From an uncultured bacterium (GTDB lineage: Bacteria; Cyanobacteriota; Vampirovibrionia; Gastranaerophilales; Gastranaerophilaceae), in NCBI GenBank assembly GCA_902798645.1, contig CADBXV010000001.1:1-64000 (forward strand): DNA of 64,000 nucleotides. Direction: 5' to 3'. The notes under the pieces are model-generated. The model was not told the origin of the DNA. It saw nothing but the letters and a program-made list of their open reading frames with translations, and did no database searches. Shown here piece after piece: positions 60,087-64,000 of this stretch (position 1 is the stretch's first letter; each line of letters opens with the position of its first letter). The position numbers and the translations under genes are program-made.

Positions 60087-61742
60087 TTACTCACCAGGGA
60101 TAGTAATAATAAACTCGCTTCCTTTATTTATTTTTGTTTTTACTTCTATTTTCCCTTTGTGTTTTTCTATAATTTTTTGTGAAATTGCAAGCCCCCAGCC
60201 AGTTCCGACACCAACACCTTTTGTTGTATAACCTATGTCAAAAATTTTGTCAGGCTCCTTTATCCCACAGCCGGTATCTTTTATTTTCACTATAAGGTTC
60301 TTTTTTTTGAATCCTGTGTCAATAGTTATTGTTCCTTCATCTTCTATTGCGTGAGTTGCATTTACAAGTATATTCATAAAAACCTGATTTAACATATTTG
60401 GGTAACATTTTACCGGAGGAATTTTTCCGTATTTTTTGATAATATTTATTCTATTTTTTGTTTCGTGGCGAATCAAATCTAATGTTAAGTCTATTTCTTT
60501 ATTAATATCCGCTTCCTGCAAATCTGCTTCATCAAGTCTTACAAACTTTCTCAATGATACAACCAAGCGATTAATTTTATCTATCGCCAACGTATCAATA
60601 TTATTAGTTTCACTTAATAATTCAAACAAATCCTTATCTTCTATTTGTTTTATAAGTTTTTTTGTTATCTCGTTATTTGATTTAATAGAAGCAAGCGGTG
60701 TGTTAATCTCATGTGCCACACCTGCCACAAGCTGACCTAACGATGCCATCTTCTCTGAATTTATAAGTTGAAGCTGGGTTTCTTTTAATTCCTTTAGCGC
60801 TTTTGTTAAATCTTCTACCATCTGTTCATTTTTCTTATACAATTCTGCCTGAATAATAGCATTACCGAGTTGTGATGAAACACCTTCCAATACCTCTAAT
60901 GTATCATCCAATTTTATTTTCTGCTTTGTAGAAAGAACTATTACACCTATTAACTTGTTTAAGTGATATATAGGCATAACAATTCTTTGAACATTTTCTT
61001 TAAACGGCTCTGCTTCATTATATTCTTTTCTGCAAGTTATACAAGAAACTTTACCGTTTCTTATAAAATCATTAACGCTTTTATCAAAAGATATTAAATT
61101 TTTAACATCTTTTTTGGATAATGATTCTTTTATTTTGAATTTTAAGTCCTCATTTTCAGCATAATATGCTCTAAAAGCTCCGAACATGCCGGACAGCTCT
61201 TTTAGTGCAGATTTTAGTATTACTGATGTATTTATTGAACTTCTTATTATATTAGATATATTGTTCAATAACAAAAGCTTCATTGCCTGAGATTGAGCTT
61301 GGAGCTGGATTTTTGACATTGATTTGTTTTCTTCTTTTAATAAATCCAGCTGCTTTTTATATTCATAATTTTGCTGATTTAAATTCTCCGAACTGATTTT
61401 TGCAGTAACATCTGTTAAAATAATTACTGTATATTTCCCTCTTTTAGTAGAATTCATGTCAAAATACATAGAAGTTAAAACATTGTTGTTATAAGATCTA
61501 TAAATAACATGCGCAGATAAATCCACACAGGAATTTAATGCTTGCAAAATCGGAGAAAGCACTGTCATATCGTTACTTTCAAGCGGATATATATTGCAGT
61601 CTAATTTATGCGAAAACTTTTTAATATTTTCATAATCTTTAAAAATTCGTTTAAATACATTGTTAGTGAAAACCGTTTCTTTATTTTCACCAATAATAAC
61701 AACCGCACTGTTGAATTTATTAAATAAATCAAACTTCCCCAT
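60087..61742 (-). CDS. PAS/GAF sensor histidine kinase
   Basis: 551 aa, no membrane helix. A PAS-like N-terminus (1-115), coiled coil (about 120-160), GAF (about 165-300) with a cysteine pair in 'SCITCRKE', coiled coil, HisKA with H344 in 'GVAHEINTPLAS', and HATPase_c with N-box 'NILVNATHAIED', G1 'DTGCGI' and G2 'GTGWGLAIS'. It autophosphorylates at H344 in response to a cytosolic cue. No partner regulator is adjacent; the solitary REC protein at 12499 is one candidate. TGATATAAT lies 6 nt before the ATG in the 21-nt gap after the FkbM gene. Confidence 0.9.
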   Translation of the reverse strand: MGKFDLFNKFNSAVVIIGENKETVFTNNVFKRIFKDYENIKKFSHKLDCNIYPLESNDMTVLSPILQALNSCVDLSAHVIYRSYNNNVLTSMYFDMNSTKRGKYTVIILTDVTAKISSENLNQQNYEYKKQLDLLKEENKSMSKIQLQAQSQAMKLLLLNNISNIIRSSINTSVILKSALKELSGMFGAFRAYYAENEDLKFKIKESLSKKDVKNLISFDKSVNDFIRNGKVSCITCRKEYNEAEPFKENVQRIVMPIYHLNKLIGVIVLSTKQKIKLDDTLEVLEGVSSQLGNAIIQAELYKKNEQMVEDLTKALKELKETQLQLINSEKMASLGQLVAGVAHEINTPLASIKSNNEITKKLIKQIEDKDLFELLSETNNIDTLAIDKINRLVVSLRKFVRLDEADLQEADINKEIDLTLDLIRHETKNRINIIKKYGKIPPVKCYPNMLNQVFMNILVNATHAIEDEGTITIDTGFKKKNLIVKIKDTGCGIKEPDKIFDIGYTTKGVGVGTGWGLAISQKIIEKHKGKIEVKTKINKGSEFIITIPGE

Positions 61743-61748
61743 AAATAT

Positions 61749-61757
61749 ATTATATCA
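61749..61757 (-). promoter_or_regulatory. Extended -10 promoter of the histidine kinase (leaderless type)
   Basis: On the minus strand TGATATAAT-N6-ATG (61742), within the 21-nt gap after the FkbM stop. Confidence 0.6.
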
Positions 61758-61763
61758 CACGTT

Positions 61764-62792
61764 TTATTCATTGAGGTTAAGTTTTTTTACGCATTCCAGT
61801 AAAGGTAAATTGAATCCGTGCTGCTGTACTTCCTTGCATTCATAACCGTATTGGGATAATATTTTGATTACGCCATCTTTTGTATTTTTTGTTTGTTCCA
61901 TATCTACATAGTGGCATTCAATAATAATTTTTGGAGAATATTTTTCAAAAAATGATTTGTCTTTAAATATTTCAGCTTCTGCTCCTTCAATATCACATTT
62001 TATAAAATCCACATGCGTTAGATTATATTTTTTCGCAATATCACTAAGCGTTATCGTTTTAACACTGATTTCTTTTCCGCGATTACACCCTACGTGGTTT
62101 AACGACGCACCCATATAACCTTGACTTGCAAAAAGCAGTGTTGTACGTTCTTTCCATACAGCATATGGTAAAAACTCTATTTTTCTGCCGGTTTTTTTAT
62201 TATATTCCGCAAGATTATACCTGATTGATTTGATATTTTTCGGATCAGCTTCTACTGCAATTACAATACCTGAAGAATTTGCAGATTGTTTTCCGATATT
62301 ATTATCAAAAATAAGGCTTGCAAGACCGCAATAAGCACCTAAATCAATTACGACAGAATCTTCTTTTAATTCTGCAAACTGCAAATATTGAAGTAACGGT
62401 TGTATCGACTCAGTAAAAGACGGAAGCATTATTTTATGTAAATCATATCCTTTTACTTTATGAATTTTATTATTTCTATAGTCTACAGTGTAATATTTTC
62501 CGTCAAATTTCGGTTCCACTGCATCAAAATATAACTCAAAATCATTTTTTAAATCATAAATATATACTTCCAGATATTTTGGAATAATAATCTTTTTGTT
62601 ATTTTTAAAAACTTCTATTTTAGTAAATTTTTTATCTATTAAAAAGTCACCCTCTATCGAATAATCAACTTCAACAAAATTAAGGTATTTTTGCTTTATT
62701 GGTTTAATAAGAATAATTATTGATAATAATTTTAAAATATTACTCAATATTTTACGAAAAAATATTAAACATGTTTTTAATTTTGAGAACAT
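61764..62792 (-). CDS. FkbM family methyltransferase
   Basis: SAM-dependent methyltransferase. Motif I 'VVIDLGAYCGLASLIF' (about 139-154), 'VIAVEADPKNIKSIRYN' and the FkbM hallmark 'VDFIKCDIEGAEAEIF' with 'SPKIIIECHY' are present. An N-terminal ~125-residue extension begins with a hydrophobic helix (about 13-28) and may anchor it at the membrane. FkbM enzymes methylate sugars or polysaccharides, so a surface glycan is a reasonable target. 342 aa. GGAG lies 11 nt before the ATG. Confidence 0.9.
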   Translation of the reverse strand: MFSKLKTCLIFFRKILSNILKLLSIIILIKPIKQKYLNFVEVDYSIEGDFLIDKKFTKIEVFKNNKKIIIPKYLEVYIYDLKNDFELYFDAVEPKFDGKYYTVDYRNNKIHKVKGYDLHKIMLPSFTESIQPLLQYLQFAELKEDSVVIDLGAYCGLASLIFDNNIGKQSANSSGIVIAVEADPKNIKSIRYNLAEYNKKTGRKIEFLPYAVWKERTTLLFASQGYMGASLNHVGCNRGKEISVKTITLSDIAKKYNLTHVDFIKCDIEGAEAEIFKDKSFFEKYSPKIIIECHYVDMEQTKNTKDGVIKILSQYGYECKEVQQHGFNLPLLECVKKLNLNE

Positions 62793-62989
62793 ATTAACGC
62801 ATCTCCGAAGATTACAACACTCTTTTTCTTTAGATTATATAATAAAAATTTTTTACTTATATAACTTATCTGCATGACTTTAAAAAAAATATCATTAAAT
62901 AAATATCATCTAAACGGATGAATTTCAGAGTAATAAGTCAAGAACATTAATAATATACCGATATTATTAAAGGAAGGACGGTACCAAAA

Positions 62990-64000
62990 GTGTTTAACAC
63001 AATGAATACTATTCGCCCTCGCTATCCTCAGCAACCACAGGGCTATCAGGCAAAGCAAAATGCGACCGATCAAGACGGTCACAATCAGAATGCTCATGAT
63101 CAGCAGCAACAAAGACAAGAAGTGATTGCAAGAGGCAGAGCTAAAGATGTTCAAAATCAGGAACAACAACCTGTTGAACAACGCAAAGCGATATATTCTC
63201 CTGCAGCAAACGCATATCCTCAAGCATCATTTCAAGGTCAACGCCAAACATATGCAGTAAATACACCGCCGATTATTCGTCACAATACACCAACACCTTT
63301 GCAGTACCAAGCTTACCAGCAAAACGGATATCAACCTATAAATCAGCCTGTTGAACAACCAAATCATAATACACAGCCGGTAAGAAGCAACAGAATTAAT
63401 ATTGCTCAAATCTTAAAAGATTTTAGAAATACAATGAAAGCAATTGCCACTCCTTCTGAAATTGAGGAACAGGTAAATAAATATTTGGAAACTGTTAATG
63501 AACAAGTACATTCCGCTCATCCACAGGTTAATTTAATTCAAAGTAATTTAAAAGTTGCAGCATCTTTATTGGACAAATATATTTCAGAAACTCTTAATAA
63601 AGAATCTAAAGTTGTTCAAAATTGGCTTGATGCTTTATTTTTACAAAGAATAGACTACAGCTATAACGAAGAAGATATTAACCCGAGTTTTCTTGTTAAG
63701 TTTCCCGATGAAAACAACACAAAGCAACCGGAACAAAAAGAAGAACAAGAAGAAATTACAGCAGAAGAACAGGAACAACCTGCTCAAGAACCAGAACTTG
63801 AATTTCCGGACATAAAAGACGGAATAGAAATTCAACCGGAAGAATTAAGTCTGGAAGAAGAATTCACTCAGGCACAAAAAACAATTTCTCAAAAGCCAAA
63901 TATAACTATTGTTCCTCAAGATACAAGATTAAAATCTTTATTTGTAGAAGCAAAAAAACAAGCTTTCAACAACAATCCTCAAAGAGCTATGGCAATGTTC
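62990..64000 (+). CDS. Gln/Glu/Pro-rich protein, 3' end beyond window
   Basis: An uninterrupted frame from GTG 62990 (AAGGAAGGA 11 nt upstream) or ATG 63002 to the window end, at least 337 codons. The first ~135 residues are disordered and rich in Gln, Asn and Pro. About 140-235 are helical ('ILKDFRNTMKAIATPSEIEE', 'LIQSNLKVAASLLDKYISET'), then an acidic Glu/Gln linker, then 'LKSLFVEAKKQAFNNNPQRA', which looks like the start of TPR-like helices. No signal peptide. Function unknown. Open frames on the opposite strand here are shadows of its Gln-rich codons. Confidence 0.8.
   Translation, partial: MFNTMNTIRPRYPQQPQGYQAKQNATDQDGHNQNAHDQQQQRQEVIARGRAKDVQNQEQQPVEQRKAIYSPAANAYPQASFQGQRQTYAVNTPPIIRHNTPTPLQYQAYQQNGYQPINQPVEQPNHNTQPVRSNRINIAQILKDFRNTMKAIATPSEIEEQVNKYLETVNEQVHSAHPQVNLIQSNLKVAASLLDKYISETLNKESKVVQNWLDALFLQRIDYSYNEEDINPSFLVKFPDENNTKQPEQKEEQEEITAEEQEQPAQEPELEFPDIKDGIEIQPEELSLEEEFTQAQKTISQKPNITIVPQDTRLKSLFVEAKKQAFNNNPQRAMAMF

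Noticed and set aside
62906-63835. Three Cys/Leu-rich open frames on the minus strand
   Set aside because: They are opposite a continuous, better-composed plus-strand frame rich in Gln codons, have no ribosome sites and no plausible protein composition.

Overview
The window is strongly AT-rich and gene-dense, with short intergenic gaps and fairly even coding on both strands. The gene set suggests a fermentative, peptidase- and TPR-rich bacterium with an outer surface to decorate: L-lactate dehydrogenase, CstA, serine dehydratase, a TPS-type exoprotein, c-di-GMP signalling proteins and PBS-lyase-like HEAT repeats. Several proteins of unrelated function share a short N-terminal Phe-basic motif that I associate with the gut Gastranaerophilales (Vampirovibrionia/'Melainabacteria', non-photosynthetic relatives of cyanobacteria). 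I infer that group with moderate confidence; no rRNA is present to settle it.

Layout. 0-7.5 kb: the end of a sugar ABC operon, a DUF4145 protein, def-fmt (initiator-Met formylation cycle), an HD-GYP-type gene split into two coupled ORFs, a GAF plus degenerate HD-GYP protein, and a membrane HExxH peptidase. 7.5-13 kb: proB, a REP-associated tyrosine transposase (RAYT) bracketed by two near-identical REP pairs, thrC, a 240-bp palindromic element, and a response regulator-sdaAB-sdaAA operon. 13-25.5 kb: secreted NTF2-like protein/lspA, tspO, a secreted HExxH protein, UPF0210, a ykgJ/TPR operon, a second formyltransferase, an endonuclease IV-like protein with ribD, a type-4 uracil-DNA glycosylase and an ATP-grasp enzyme. 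25.5-47.6 kb: acyltransferase, comM, a TPS-domain exoprotein, a membrane-anchored class A beta-lactamase-like hydrolase, TPR/GGDEF, cstA, ldh, a GT39-type glycosyltransferase, sbcCD, preA and an AI-2E family exporter.

47.6-52.1 kb is an accessory island next to tRNA-Ala(UGC). It holds gene remnants, two different REP pairs, a truncated duplicate of a neighbouring gene, a HigBA-like toxin-antitoxin pair, a 617-aa protein with six zinc ribbons around a PD-(D/E)XK/Vsr-like nuclease core, and a superinfection-immunity-like membrane protein. 52-64 kb: a large repeat protein, an aluminium-resistance/methionine gamma-lyase-family enzyme, small secreted proteins, a SIS-domain enzyme, an ORF6N pseudogene, a metallophosphoesterase/TPR pair, a HEAT-repeat protein, a PAS/GAF histidine kinase, an FkbM methyltransferase and a Gln-rich protein that runs off the end.

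Two genome-wide patterns stand out. First, at least eleven genes have no Shine-Dalgarno; instead a -10 hexamer (often extended, TGn) sits exactly 6-7 nt before the ATG, implying leaderless transcripts. Second, several unrelated hairpin families occur as inverted pairs, and most units carry a GTAG-type foot, the hallmark of RAYT-mobilised REPs.
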